Shown piece by piece: positions 37,811 to 46,795 of a stretch of 64,000 nucleotides of DNA (position 1 is its first letter; the number at the start of each line of letters is the position of its first letter). Both the position numbers and the translations under genes were made by a program. The notes beneath the pieces are model-generated. The model was not told the origin of the DNA. It did not search any database and was given only the letters and a program-made list of their open reading frames with translations. The stretch covers positions 124,001 to 188,000 of the forward strand of contig NZ_JAQZAN010000004.1 in the NCBI RefSeq assembly GCF_028737255.1, written 5' to 3'. This DNA comes from Actinomycetospora straminea (GTDB lineage: Bacteria; Actinomycetota; Actinomycetes; Mycobacteriales; Pseudonocardiaceae).

Positions 37811-38878
37811 GTGCCTGCCGCAGGGCGGGCGCCCGACGCCCCCGGGGAGCGCGTCATCTCCACCGTCCTCGACCCGGCCGTGCTCACGCCGCTGGTCGTG
37901 CACACCGAGGCCTGGATCAACTTCGACGTCGGTCTGCTGATCGACCGGTTCTGGGCGAACACCATCAACGGGCTCGCCTACGGCAGCATCTACGCGCTCG
38001 TCGCCCTGGGCTACACGCTGGTCTACGGCGTGCTCCAGCTGATCAACTTCGCACATTCCGAGATCTTCGTGATCGGCGTGTTCGGGGTCTACCTGACGTT
38101 CCTCGGGCTCGGGTTCGAACCCGGCGCGCTGCCGAACCTGCCGCTGGCCGCGATCATCCTCGACCTGCTGCTCGCCGGGGTCGTGGCGATGGTGGTCGCC
38201 GGGCTCGCCGCGGTCGGGCTGGAACGGGTGGCCTACCGGCCCCTGCGACGGCGCAACGCGCCGCGCCTCGCGTTCCTCATCACCGCGATCGGCGCCTCGT
38301 TCGCGATCCAGCAGGTCATCCGCATCGTGCGGGGCTCCAACCCCGAGGGCACGATCCGCCTGCTGCCGCCGTCGCCCGCGTTCACGGTCTTCGGCGCGCC
38401 GGTGACGAACCTGCAGATCGTCATCATCCTGGCCTCGATCGCGATGTTCATCGTCGCCGATCAGTTCGTGAACCGCAGCCGGCTGGGCCGCGGCATCCGG
38501 GCGGTCGCGCAGGATCCGGCGACGGCGACGCTGATGGGCGTCAACCGCGAGCGCGTCATCATGATCACGTTCCTGGTCGGCGGCGTGCTCGCCGGTGCGG
38601 CCGCGCTCTTCTACCTCATGACGATCCCGCAGGGCGCCGTCTACAACGGCGGCTTCCTGCTCGGCATCAAGGCGTTCACCGCCGCGGTGCTCGGCGGCAT
38701 CGGCAACCTGCGCGGGGCGCTGCTCGGCGGCCTGATCCTCGGCGTCGCGGAGAACTACGGGCAGAGCCTGTTCGGCGGCGACTGGCGCGACGTCGTCGCG
38801 TTCGTGCTGCTCGTGCTCGTGCTGATGTTCCGCCCGACCGGCATCCTCGGCGAGTCGCTGGCGAGGTCGCGCGCATGA
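37811..38878 (+). CDS. livH: branched-chain amino acid ABC transporter permease (LivH)
   Basis: 355 residues, about eight membrane helices. The family phrase NGLAYGSIYALVALGYTLVYGVLQLINFAHSE opens the permease, and GRGIRAVAQDPATATLMGVN is the EAA-type loop contacting the ATPases. AFTAAVLGGIGNLRGALLGGLILGV and MFRPTGILGE close it. A GTG at 37811 is the only start before the first helix; it leaves a ~40-residue N-terminal extension. Overlaps livM by ATGA. Confidence 0.92.
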   Translation: MPAAGRAPDAPGERVISTVLDPAVLTPLVVHTEAWINFDVGLLIDRFWANTINGLAYGSIYALVALGYTLVYGVLQLINFAHSEIFVIGVFGVYLTFLGLGFEPGALPNLPLAAIILDLLLAGVVAMVVAGLAAVGLERVAYRPLRRRNAPRLAFLITAIGASFAIQQVIRIVRGSNPEGTIRLLPPSPAFTVFGAPVTNLQIVIILASIAMFIVADQFVNRSRLGRGIRAVAQDPATATLMGVNRERVIMITFLVGGVLAGAAALFYLMTIPQGAVYNGGFLLGIKAFTAAVLGGIGNLRGALLGGLILGVAENYGQSLFGGDWRDVVAFVLLVLVLMFRPTGILGESLARSRA

Positions 38879-40044
38879 GGACCCGCTTCGCGACCGTCTC
38901 GCACTGGTGGAACAGGCAGAGCCGGCCCGTCCAGTGGGCCTACATGGTCCCGGTCGTCCTGTTCCTGCTCGCCCTGCCGGTGCTCAACCCGCCGATCATC
39001 ACCACCGAGCCGTACACCGACTTCCCGATCTCGCTGTTCAACGCGGCGGTGTTCGCGCTCATCGCGATCGGGCTCAACGTCGTCATCGGCCAGGCGGGCC
39101 TGCTCGACCTCGGCTACGTCGGCTTCTTCGCCATCGGCGCCTACACCGCGGCGCTGCTCTCGAGCCCCGACTCCGAGCTGGGCGTGCGCTACCCGTGGCT
39201 CGTCATCGTGCCCATCGCGATGGTGGTCACGATGATCTCCGGGGTCATCCTGGGGACGCCGACGCTGCGCCTGCGCGGCGACTACCTCGCGATCGTCACG
39301 CTGGGCTTCGGCGAGATCGTGCGGTTGCTCGCCGACAACGTCGACCCGCTGCGCGGCAACCGGGGCTTCCAGAACATCGCCCGTCCCGGCGGCGAGTTCG
39401 CGGACGGCACCCCGATCTTCAGCCAGACCGACGCGCTCGGGTTCTACTGGCTCGCAGTGATCATCATCGTCATCGTCCTGCTGTTCATGGGGAACCTCGA
39501 GCGCTCGCGGGTCGGGCGCGCGTGGATCGCCGTGCGCGAGGACGAGGACGCCGCCGAGCTCTCCGGCGTGCCGACCTACCGCTTCAAGATCTGGGCGTTC
39601 GCGATCGGCGCCGCGGTCGGCGGCCTGTCCGGGACGCTGTTCGCCGCGCAGGTCGGCTACGTCAACAACCAGCGCTTCGACGTGACGACCTCGATCCTCT
39701 ACCTCGCCGCCGTCGTGCTCGGCGGCCAGGGCAACAAGGTCGGCGTCATCGTCGGGGCGTTCATCGTGTCCTACATCCCGGACCGGTTCCAGTTCGAGCC
39801 GCAGTACCGCTTCCTGGTCTTCGGCATCGCGCTGATCGTGCTGATGATCTTCCGTCCGCAGGGCCTGCTCGGCATGCGCCAGCACCTGCTGACCTACGGC
39901 CGCCAGGCGTACCAGAAGCTGTTCGGGGCCAGGGCCGCGGTGGCGCCGAGCGGGCTCTCGGCGTCCTCGCGCGCCCGCGGGGACCTCCCGGAGGCCGTAC
40001 CCGACGACCACGCGGGCACCTCGCCGCGCGGAGGTGGGGAATGA
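38875..40044 (+). CDS. livM: branched-chain amino acid ABC transporter permease (LivM)
   Basis: 389 residues, about nine helices. [58 protein letters not shown], and [19 protein letters not shown] (coupling loop) are typical of LivM. The C-terminal ~50 residues are charged and cytoplasmic. Starts in the ATGA overlap with livH and ends in another with livG, so translation is coupled through the operon. Confidence 0.92.
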   Translation: MRTRFATVSHWWNRQSRPVQWAYMVPVVLFLLALPVLNPPIITTEPYTDFPISLFNAAVFALIAIGLNVVIGQAGLLDLGYVGFFAIGAYTAALLSSPDSELGVRYPWLVIVPIAMVVTMISGVILGTPTLRLRGDYLAIVTLGFGEIVRLLADNVDPLRGNRGFQNIARPGGEFADGTPIFSQTDALGFYWLAVIIIVIVLLFMGNLERSRVGRAWIAVREDEDAAELSGVPTYRFKIWAFAIGAAVGGLSGTLFAAQVGYVNNQRFDVTTSILYLAAVVLGGQGNKVGVIVGAFIVSYIPDRFQFEPQYRFLVFGIALIVLMIFRPQGLLGMRQHLLTYGRQAYQKLFGARAAVAPSGLSASSRARGDLPEAVPDDHAGTSPRGGGE

Positions 40045-41006
40045 GCGAACCCACGCACGACAGCACCTCGACCAGCCTCGACGTCCCGCCCTCGGAGGAG
40101 GGCCTGCTCGAGTCACTCGAGCACATGGACGCCGCCGAGCGCGCCGAGCACGACGCGGCGGTGTCGGCGAGCGTCGCCCCGGCCCGCGACTTCGCCGTCG
40201 CGCAGGGGGAGACCCTGCTCGCGGTGGACGGGCTGACGGTCCGCTTCGGCGGCCTCACGGCGCTCGACGACGTCACCTTCGACGTCAAGCGCGGCGAGAT
40301 CCTCGGGCTGATCGGCCCGAACGGTGCGGGCAAGACCACGTGCTTCAACATCATGACCGGCGTCTACCGGCCGACGGCGGGCGACGTCCGGCTCGAGGGC
40401 CAGTCGCTCGCCCGGATGAAGCGCTACCGGATCATCCAGGCCGGCGTCGCGCGCACGTTCCAGAACATCCGGCTCTTCGGCGCGATGACCGCGCTGGAGA
40501 ACGTCGTCGTCGGCACCGACGCGCGGCACCGGACGTCGGTGCCGGGCGCCCTGCTGCGGCTGCCGCGCCACCGTCGCGAGGAGCGCGACGCGGTCGAGAA
40601 GGCGATGGCGCTGCTCGAGTTCGTCGGCATCGCCGACCGGGCCGCCGACAAGGCCACGGCCCTGCCGTACGGCTACCAGCGACGCCTGGAGATCGCCCGC
40701 GCGCTCGCCACGGAGCCGAAGCTGCTCTGCCTCGACGAGCCGGCGGCCGGCTTCTCGGCGACGGAGAAGGACGCGCTCTCCGAGCTCATCCTCAAGATCC
40801 GTGACGACGGCTACACGGTGGTCATCGTCGAGCACGACATGCGGGTGGTGCTCGGCGTGACCGACCGCCTCGTCGTGCTCGACTTCGGCCGCAAGATCGC
40901 CGACGGCCTGCCCGACGAGGTCCGGCGTGACCCCGCGGTGATCTCGGCGTACCTGGGTGGCGCGGTCGAGGACGCACCGGCGGGCGCGGGGGAGGAGGAC
41001 GCATGA
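40041..41006 (+). CDS. livG: branched-chain amino acid ABC transporter ATP-binding protein (LivG)
   Basis: 321 residues, longer than the usual ~255. An extra ~55-residue acidic N-terminus ([20 protein letters not shown]) precedes the ATPase domain. Walker [11 protein letters not shown]-loop [17 protein letters not shown], signature [16 protein letters not shown], Walker [12 protein letters not shown] and switch His IVEHDM are present. The extension is of unknown role. ATGA overlaps on both sides. Confidence 0.92.
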   Translation: MSEPTHDSTSTSLDVPPSEEGLLESLEHMDAAERAEHDAAVSASVAPARDFAVAQGETLLAVDGLTVRFGGLTALDDVTFDVKRGEILGLIGPNGAGKTTCFNIMTGVYRPTAGDVRLEGQSLARMKRYRIIQAGVARTFQNIRLFGAMTALENVVVGTDARHRTSVPGALLRLPRHRREERDAVEKAMALLEFVGIADRAADKATALPYGYQRRLEIARALATEPKLLCLDEPAAGFSATEKDALSELILKIRDDGYTVVIVEHDMRVVLGVTDRLVVLDFGRKIADGLPDEVRRDPAVISAYLGGAVEDAPAGAGEEDA

Positions 41007-41725
41007 CGACCATGCTCGAGCTGGACGACGTGCACGTCGCCTACGGGCGGATCCAGGCCCTGCGCGGGATCTCCCTGCGCGTCGAGGTGGGCCAGATCGT
41101 CGCGCTCATCGGCGCGAACGGCGCGGGCAAGACCACGACGATGAAGGCGATCTCGGGCATCCTCGGCCTGCAGTCGGGGTCGATGCGCTTCGAGGGCGAG
41201 GACCTCACCGCGATCCGGGCCGACCTGCGGGTGGGCAAGGGCATCAGCCAGGTGCCCGAGGGCCGCGGGATCTTCCCGGGCATGACGGTGGCCGAGAACA
41301 TCGACATGGGCGCCTACCTGCGCAGCGACCGGCGCAGCCCGGAGTTCGCCGCCGACCTCGAGCGGGTCTACGAGCTCTTCCCGCGCCTGGCCGAGCGCCG
41401 CTCCCAGGCCGGCGGGACGCTGTCCGGCGGCGAGCAGCAGATGCTCGCCATGGGCCGCGCGCTCATGGCCCGCCCGCGCCTGCTGTTGCTCGACGAGCCG
41501 TCGATGGGGCTCGCGCCCCAGTTCATCGCGCAGATCTTCCGCGTCATCGAGGAGATCAACGCGCAGGGGACGACGGTGCTGCTCGTCGAGCAGAACGCCA
41601 CCCAGGCGCTCGGGCTCGCGCACGAGGCCTACGTCATGGAGACCGGCGAGGTCACGCGCTCGGGCACCGGGGCGGAGCTCCTCGCCGACCCGACGATCCA
41701 GGACGCGTACCTCGGGGTGAGCTGA
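41003..41725 (+). CDS. livF: branched-chain amino acid ABC transporter ATP-binding protein (LivF)
   Basis: 240 residues. ELDDVHVAYGRIQALRGISL, Walker A GANGAGKTT, Q-loop region QVPEGRGIFPGMTVAENI, signature LSGGEQQMLAMGRALM, Walker B LLLLDEPSMGL and LLVEQNATQAL all match LivF. Last gene of the operon; starts in ATGA overlap with livG. A bidirectional hairpin follows. Confidence 0.94.
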   Translation: MTTMLELDDVHVAYGRIQALRGISLRVEVGQIVALIGANGAGKTTTMKAISGILGLQSGSMRFEGEDLTAIRADLRVGKGISQVPEGRGIFPGMTVAENIDMGAYLRSDRRSPEFAADLERVYELFPRLAERRSQAGGTLSGGEQQMLAMGRALMARPRLLLLDEPSMGLAPQFIAQIFRVIEEINAQGTTVLLVEQNATQALGLAHEAYVMETGEVTRSGTGAELLADPTIQDAYLGVS

Positions 41726-41740
41726 CCCATCGGCGGCGGT

Positions 41741-41760
41741 CGGGGCAGCGCGCTGCTCCG
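41741..41760. terminator. hairpin between convergent livF and FAD-monooxygenase genes
   Basis: GGGGCAGC/GCTGCTCC arms with one G-U pair and a central GC, inside a 12-bp perfect palindrome GCAGCGCGCTGC. It is placed between converging genes, so it may serve both. Confidence 0.5.
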
Positions 41761-41811
41761 GACGGTGCGGCGCGGGACCGTCGACGTCCACGGGGTGTGG
41801 CGAGGCGACCC

Positions 41812-43386
41812 TCAGGCGACGGGCAACGGCTCGCCCTCCCGCGGAACGACCGGGGAGTTCGTGCGCGTAGAGGCAGCGAACAGCGCGTTCGCTGCATCCC
41901 CGGACGCGAGCCCCAGGGTCCGGGCCACGGCACCGCGCAGGGTGGTGGCGGGGTCGGTGGCGACGGCGTCGTGGCGCCAGGCGACGCGGCCGTCGGGTCG
42001 GACGAGCACCGCGCCGCCGCTGCCCAGCCGGTAGGCCCGGCTCAGCCGGCCGCGCGGGTCGTCGAGGACCGGCGCGTCCACCCCGACCTCCGCGGCCGCC
42101 CGGCGCCAGCTGTCCTCGGCGGTGACGACGGTGAGCCGCCCGTCCCAGAGGTCGAGCGTCGAGCGACGCCGGCCGTCGACGCTGACCCAGACGTGCGGGG
42201 CCCGCTCCCCGGGGGCCGCGGTGAGCCGCGAGGGGTCGACGAGTGCCTGGTCCCCGTACCGGGTGCCCAGGTCGCCGACCATGCCGTCGGACGGGTCGGT
42301 CTCGCCGGCCCGCACCGAGCGGCGGGCGTTGCGCTCGCCGACTGGCCGGCGCTCGGTCACGTAGCTCGCGAGCAGCCCCTCGCCGGCGCGGCCCCGCGCC
42401 GCCCAGGCCAGCTTCCAGCCCAGGTCGTGCCCGTCGTGCACCGCGGTGTTGAGCCCGACGGCCGCGATCGGCGTCATGCGGTGCGCCGCGTCGCCGACGA
42501 GGAACGCCGCACCCGCTCGCGAGGCGGTCGCGAGCTCGGCGGCGAGGTCGAACGTGGCGGCGCCGAGCAGCTCGGGCTCCAGGTCCGGCACCCCGGTCGC
42601 GGCGCGCACCATCGCGACCCACTCCGCGTCGGTGGGCACGGTGTCGGGGGTGACGCCGAGGCGGGCGAAGCCCCAGCGGTCGGTCCCGGACGCGGTCCCG
42701 AAGGCGATGAGCAGCCCCGTGCCCTCCGGGTGGGTCAACCAGTAGAGCGCGTGGCGAGGCCCGGGCAGGACGCGGGAGAGGTCGGCGCGGAAGAGCACCT
42801 GGGCCGCGGGGCCCAGGCCCCCGAGGGGCTCGGTGACGATCCCGAGGGCGGTCCGCACGCGGCTGCGCGGCCCGTCGGCGCCGACGACGAAACGGCTGCG
42901 CACGGTGTCCGGCGTGCCGGTGATCGTGTCCCGCACCCGGGCCCACGCCCCGTGGTCGTCGACGGCGAGGTCGGTGAGCTCCGTGTCGAAGCGCACCTCG
43001 ACCCCGGCCGCGCGGGCGGCGTCGAGCAGGATCGGCTCGAGGTGGTCCTGGGCGCAGCAGGCCGGGTACGTCGGGCTGACGGCCAGCGCCTCGCGGGGGA
43101 ACGGGAAGCCGAGCGCGCTCTCGGTCAGCTCGCCGTCGGCGAGCGTCACCCCGGTGGCGCTGCGCGCGATCACCGTCGAGCTCGCGGCGCGGACGGCGTC
43201 GGCGACGCCCCAGGCACGGAAGATCTCCATGGTCCGCGTACTGAGCCCCGAGGCCCGGGGATGGATCGAGGTACTGCGGTGCCGTTCCACGACGAGCACC
43301 TGCGCGCCGTGGCGCGCGGCGGAGATGGCGGTCGCGAGGCCCGCGGGGCCGGCGCCGACGACGAGGACGTGGGGTGTGTGCTCCAT
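41812..43386 (-). CDS. FAD-dependent aromatic-ring monooxygenase (PheA/TfdB-type)
   Basis: 524 residues. VLVVGAGPAGLATAI binds the ADP of FAD, FVVGADGPRSRVR is the DG motif and FLVGDAAHRMTPIAAVGLN the GD motif. A thioredoxin-like C-domain follows (DGRLTVVTAEDSW, VLVRPDGRVAWR). It should hydroxylate a phenolic or polyketide substrate with NAD(P)H and O2; substrate unknown. The ATG at 43386 is chosen over a GTG five codons earlier. The last ~26 residues (ANALFAASTRT...PLPVA) are encoded by the dispersed repeat, not the family fold. The LuxR-type gene lies 45 bp upstream. Confidence 0.88.
   Translation of the reverse strand: MEHTPHVLVVGAGPAGLATAISAARHGAQVLVVERHRSTSIHPRASGLSTRTMEIFRAWGVADAVRAASSTVIARSATGVTLADGELTESALGFPFPREALAVSPTYPACCAQDHLEPILLDAARAAGVEVRFDTELTDLAVDDHGAWARVRDTITGTPDTVRSRFVVGADGPRSRVRTALGIVTEPLGGLGPAAQVLFRADLSRVLPGPRHALYWLTHPEGTGLLIAFGTASGTDRWGFARLGVTPDTVPTDAEWVAMVRAATGVPDLEPELLGAATFDLAAELATASRAGAAFLVGDAAHRMTPIAAVGLNTAVHDGHDLGWKLAWAARGRAGEGLLASYVTERRPVGERNARRSVRAGETDPSDGMVGDLGTRYGDQALVDPSRLTAAPGERAPHVWVSVDGRRRSTLDLWDGRLTVVTAEDSWRRAAAEVGVDAPVLDDPRGRLSRAYRLGSGGAVLVRPDGRVAWRHDAVATDPATTLRGAVARTLGLASGDAANALFAASTRTNSPVVPREGEPLPVA
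41852..41895. repeat. dispersed palindromic repeat, copy D, within the monooxygenase 3' end
   Basis: The reverse complement of this segment matches copy A (7931-7972): same arms GCAGCGAA/TTCGCTGC (41873-41895) and then YTCTACGCGCACGAA. Reading in frame it encodes ANALFAASTRT, the same peptide copy A would encode. Confidence 0.8.
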
Positions 43387-43431
43387 GGCGTCGAGGGTCA
43401 CGGCCGGGCCCGCGCCGCGCGTCCGTGGTGA

Positions 43432-46230
43432 CTACCGATCCAACGCCCAGGCCCGCAGCCCGACCCGGTCGGTGGTGCCGGTCTTGGCCAGCAGCCGGGC
43501 CACGTGGGTCTCGACGGTCCGGGTCGAGAGGTGCAGGCGGGCGGCGATGTCGGCGTTCGTGCGGTGCTCGACGACGAGCGCCAGGACCTCCGCCTCCCGC
43601 GCGGTCACCCCGAGACGTCGCAGCTCCGGGGCCACCCCGTCGCCGGACCGTCGGGTGGGCGCGCCGGCGGCGCGCAGCAGGTCGCGGCAGGTCCGGGCCA
43701 GAGCCCGGGATCCGGCGTCGTCGCCCCGCTCGTGGACCGCGAGGTCGGCACGCAGCGCGGGCACCGGGTCGCCCCAGCCGTCGCGTACCGCCGCGTCGAG
43801 GACGATCGTGCGCAGCAGCCGGTGCCACCACGGCCAGTCCGCGAGCTCCGTGGCCGCCGCGGCGACGAGGGCGTCCGCCTCCGCGGCGCGCCCGGCGCGT
43901 CCCGCCGCCACCGCGTCGGCGTAGACGAGCGCCGCGCGGTTGGGCACGGCGATGAGCACCGGGTGCCCGCGCAGGCGGTCGCGGGCCTCGGCGTCGCGGT
44001 CGCCGACGGCGGTGCGCAGCAGGGGCCAGAGACCGTAGAAGGGGACCGGTGCGGCGCTGCGGTGGGCGAGCACGGCGGGCACGGCGCGGTCGACGAGGTC
44101 GGCGGCGCGCGGCAGGTCGTGGGCGAGCAGCGCGGTCAGTGCCGGCACGAGCGGGCCGAGGACCGCGATGTCGGCGGGGAGGTCGGCCCGGGTGGACGCC
44201 CTCGCGAGCAGGGCCTCCGCCCCGGCGCGGTCGCCGGTCAGCGCCGTCGACGCCGCCGCGAACAGCTCGGCGGTGCCCTGGAGGGTGGCGAGCCGCAGGC
44301 GGCCGAGCTGCTCGATGGCCGGGTGCAGGATGGCCAGGGCCGCCCGCGGGCCGTGCACGTGCAGCGCGGCGTCCGCGCGCAGCAGGTCGGCCTGGGCGGC
44401 GCGGGCGAGCATGCCGTGGCGCTCGGCCAGGTCCCGCGCGGCGTGCAGGTCGGCGGCGCCGGTGTCGCCGCGGCTCATGCGACGGGCGCCGAGGGAGAAC
44501 AGCGCCTCCACCCGCCACGGCGCGAGCCCGTGCTCGGCGGCCACCGCCGCCGCCCGACGCACGAGGGCGTCGGCGTCGGGCGCGGAGTCCGGCGACGCGA
44601 CGGCACAGCGGGCCAGCACCAGCAGCGCCTCGCAGAGGGTCGCGGCCACCTCGCTGTTGCCGTCGCGGATCAGCGCCGCGTCCGCGGCGGCCACCGCCTC
44701 CTGCGCCCGCGGGGCGGCGACGGCGGTCGCGCCGGCCCCGTACGCGGCGTCGGCACCGAGCACCAGCGAGCGGGGGTCGTCGGGGCGCGCGGCGCGTCCG
44801 ACCCACTCGTCGGCCTCGCCGTAGCGGCCCGCGAGCACCGCGGCCCGGGCCAGGCGGAGGCACAGCTCGGCGTGCTCGTCGCCGGCCACGTCGCCGAGGG
44901 CCGCCTCCCCGAGGGCGAGGGCGTCCGCGGCCGCCCCGCGCAGCGTCAGCACCCGGACCCGCTCGGCGGCGACGCGGCCCGGGGCCGCACCCAGGGCCCC
45001 GGCGCGGCGCAGGAGCTCGTCGGCGTGACCGAGGGCGCCGCGGTCGGCGTCGCGGCGGGCGAGGTCGAGCAGGAGCGCGACGGCCCGCCGGTGGTCCCCG
45101 GACTCCGCGTGGCGGTCGGCGGCCGCCTCCCGGTCGCCGGGCGCGTCGCGGGCCTCGAGCGCGATGGCCACCCGCGCGGAGACGGCGGCGCGGTCGGTCG
45201 GCAGGAGGGCCGCGAGCACCGCGTCGCGGGTCAGGGCGTGGCGCCAGGTGAGGTGGTCCCGGGCGGCGACCAGTAGCCCGGCCCCGACCGCGGCTCGCAG
45301 CCCGTCGAGGACGGCGTCCCCGCCGACGCCGGTGGCCGCCGCGAGCAGGCGGTGGTCGGGGTCGCCGGGCGCCACGGCCGCGGCGTCGAGCACGACCCGG
45401 GCGGTCGCGGGCAGCGTCGCCAGGCGGCGGGCGACCAGCGCGGTCCAGCTCGGCGGCACCGTCCCGTCGCCGGCGTCGAGGAGCTCGGCGACCAGGAAGG
45501 GCAGGCCCTCGGACCGGCGCACCAGGTCGTCGACCGCGGCGCGTCCGGTCCCGTCGGACGCCACCAGTGCCGCGACCTGGCCGGCGTCGAGGCGGGCCGG
45601 GCGCAGGACGGTGACGTCGGGGTGCGCGACGAGCGTGGCGAGCGCGGCCACGGGGTCCCCGGCCTCCGCCGGCCCCTCGTCGTCGCGCGCCCCCAGCGCG
45701 AGCACGACCGGGACCCGGCCGACGGCCCCGGCGAGGTAGGCGAGCAGGTCGTGGGTGTCGGCGTCCGCCCAGTGCAGGTCGTCGAGGACCAGGACCGCAC
45801 CGTCGGGGTGGAGGGCGGCGAGCAGGGCGAGCACGCCCTCCCCGAGGACGACGGCCGCGTCGAGGGCCGGTCCCGCGGGCGTCCCGGCCGGCCCGTCGAC
45901 GGCGGCGCCCGGCACGAGCCGGGCGAGCGCGGCCCGGAACGGCCGCAGCCGCGGGGACTCCGGCAGGGGCGCGTCCCGCAGGGGCGGCGCGAGCGCCTCG
46001 GCGAGCGGGCGGTACGCCCCGCCGCCCGCGACCGCGCGGCCGGTCAGGACCCCGAGGCCGGCCGCCGCCGCGACGTCGGCCACCTCGGCCAGCAGCCGGG
46101 ACTTGCCGATGCCCGCCTCGCCCGTGACCAGCAGCGTCCCGCCGTGGCCCGCGCGTGCCGCGGCGACGCGGGCGCGCACCACGGCCCGCTCGGCCTCCCG
46201 GCCGACCAGCGGGCGTCGCGGCGCGACCAT
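43432..46230 (-). CDS. LuxR-family regulator with N-terminal AAA ATPase (LAL type)
   Basis: 932 residues. Walker A GEAGIGKS at 37-44, Walker B AVLVLDDLHWAD near 125, a long helical TPR-like middle, and a LuxR helix-turn-helix at ~870-928 (LGVTAREAEVLALVVEHRTNADIAARLHLSTRTVETHVARLLAKT). It shares architecture with the regulator at 233 but little sequence beyond motifs. Immediately upstream of the FAD monooxygenase on the same strand, it may control or be co-transcribed with it. ATP-dependent ligand sensing is family knowledge. Confidence 0.9.
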   Translation of the reverse strand: MVAPRRPLVGREAERAVVRARVAAARAGHGGTLLVTGEAGIGKSRLLAEVADVAAAAGLGVLTGRAVAGGGAYRPLAEALAPPLRDAPLPESPRLRPFRAALARLVPGAAVDGPAGTPAGPALDAAVVLGEGVLALLAALHPDGAVLVLDDLHWADADTHDLLAYLAGAVGRVPVVLALGARDDEGPAEAGDPVAALATLVAHPDVTVLRPARLDAGQVAALVASDGTGRAAVDDLVRRSEGLPFLVAELLDAGDGTVPPSWTALVARRLATLPATARVVLDAAAVAPGDPDHRLLAAATGVGGDAVLDGLRAAVGAGLLVAARDHLTWRHALTRDAVLAALLPTDRAAVSARVAIALEARDAPGDREAAADRHAESGDHRRAVALLLDLARRDADRGALGHADELLRRAGALGAAPGRVAAERVRVLTLRGAAADALALGEAALGDVAGDEHAELCLRLARAAVLAGRYGEADEWVGRAARPDDPRSLVLGADAAYGAGATAVAAPRAQEAVAAADAALIRDGNSEVAATLCEALLVLARCAVASPDSAPDADALVRRAAAVAAEHGLAPWRVEALFSLGARRMSRGDTGAADLHAARDLAERHGMLARAAQADLLRADAALHVHGPRAALAILHPAIEQLGRLRLATLQGTAELFAAASTALTGDRAGAEALLARASTRADLPADIAVLGPLVPALTALLAHDLPRAADLVDRAVPAVLAHRSAAPVPFYGLWPLLRTAVGDRDAEARDRLRGHPVLIAVPNRAALVYADAVAAGRAGRAAEADALVAAAATELADWPWWHRLLRTIVLDAAVRDGWGDPVPALRADLAVHERGDDAGSRALARTCRDLLRAAGAPTRRSGDGVAPELRRLGVTAREAEVLALVVEHRTNADIAARLHLSTRTVETHVARLLAKTGTTDRVGLRAWALDR

Positions 46231-46270
46231 CCGCCCATTGCAGCGCGGTGGCGCCGCCCTGACCAGGGGC

Positions 46271-46714
46271 TCAGCCGCCGGACCCCGGCGGGCGCGAGCG
46301 GTAGACGCAGGTCAGCTTCGCGGTGCAGACGCGGCGGCCCTCGTCGTCGCTGACGACGATCTCGAAGGTGCCGATCGTGCGGCCGACCGACAGCGGGGTG
46401 CAGACGCCGGTCACCTTCCCGTCCAGGGCCGAGCGGTGGTGCGTGCAGGAGAGCTCGAGGCCCACCGGCATGCGCTCGGGCCAGCCGTGCAGCGCGGCCG
46501 CGGTCGACCCGAGGGTCTCGGCGAGCACACCGTTGGCGCCCCCGTGCAGCAGGCCGAAGGGCTGCCGGTTGCCGGTCACGGGCATCGTCCCGACGACCCG
46601 GTCGGGGTCCCACGCCGTGATCTCGATGCCCATCCGCGCGGCGAGCTGCTCGTCGGGGTACTGGACCTCGATGTCGGGCACCGCAGCGGACTCGGGGGCC
46701 GAGGAGCTGGTCAT
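46271..46714 (-). CDS. PaaI-like hotdog thioesterase
   Basis: 147 residues, single hotdog domain. NRQPFGLLHGGANGVLAETLGSTAA holds the catalytic-region HGG and acidic residue, with LELSCTHHRSALDGKVTGVCTPLSVGRT after it. It likely hydrolyses an aromatic or fatty acyl-CoA. Divergent from polA. Confidence 0.85.
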   Translation of the reverse strand: MTSSSAPESAAVPDIEVQYPDEQLAARMGIEITAWDPDRVVGTMPVTGNRQPFGLLHGGANGVLAETLGSTAAALHGWPERMPVGLELSCTHHRSALDGKVTGVCTPLSVGRTIGTFEIVVSDDEGRRVCTAKLTCVYRSRPPGSGG

Positions 46715-46782
46715 CCCCGCAGGGTAGGGCGGGCCCGGGGACGGGGCCGCCCGGGCGCCCGGGGTGTGTCGGGGGTCGCGCC

Positions 46783-46795
46783 TAGACTCGGCGTG
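46783..46795 (+). promoter_or_regulatory. -10 element for leaderless polA transcript
   Basis: TAGACT (46783-46788) ends six bases before the GTG start of polA. This is the spacing expected if transcription begins at the start codon. No ribosome site is present upstream, which agrees. No good -35 is seen. Confidence 0.55.

Noticed and set aside
40811-44863. A 1350-residue minus-strand frame over livF, the FAD monooxygenase and part of the LuxR gene
   Set aside because: Crosses several well-supported genes out of frame and has no domain; Arg/Gly-rich shadow.
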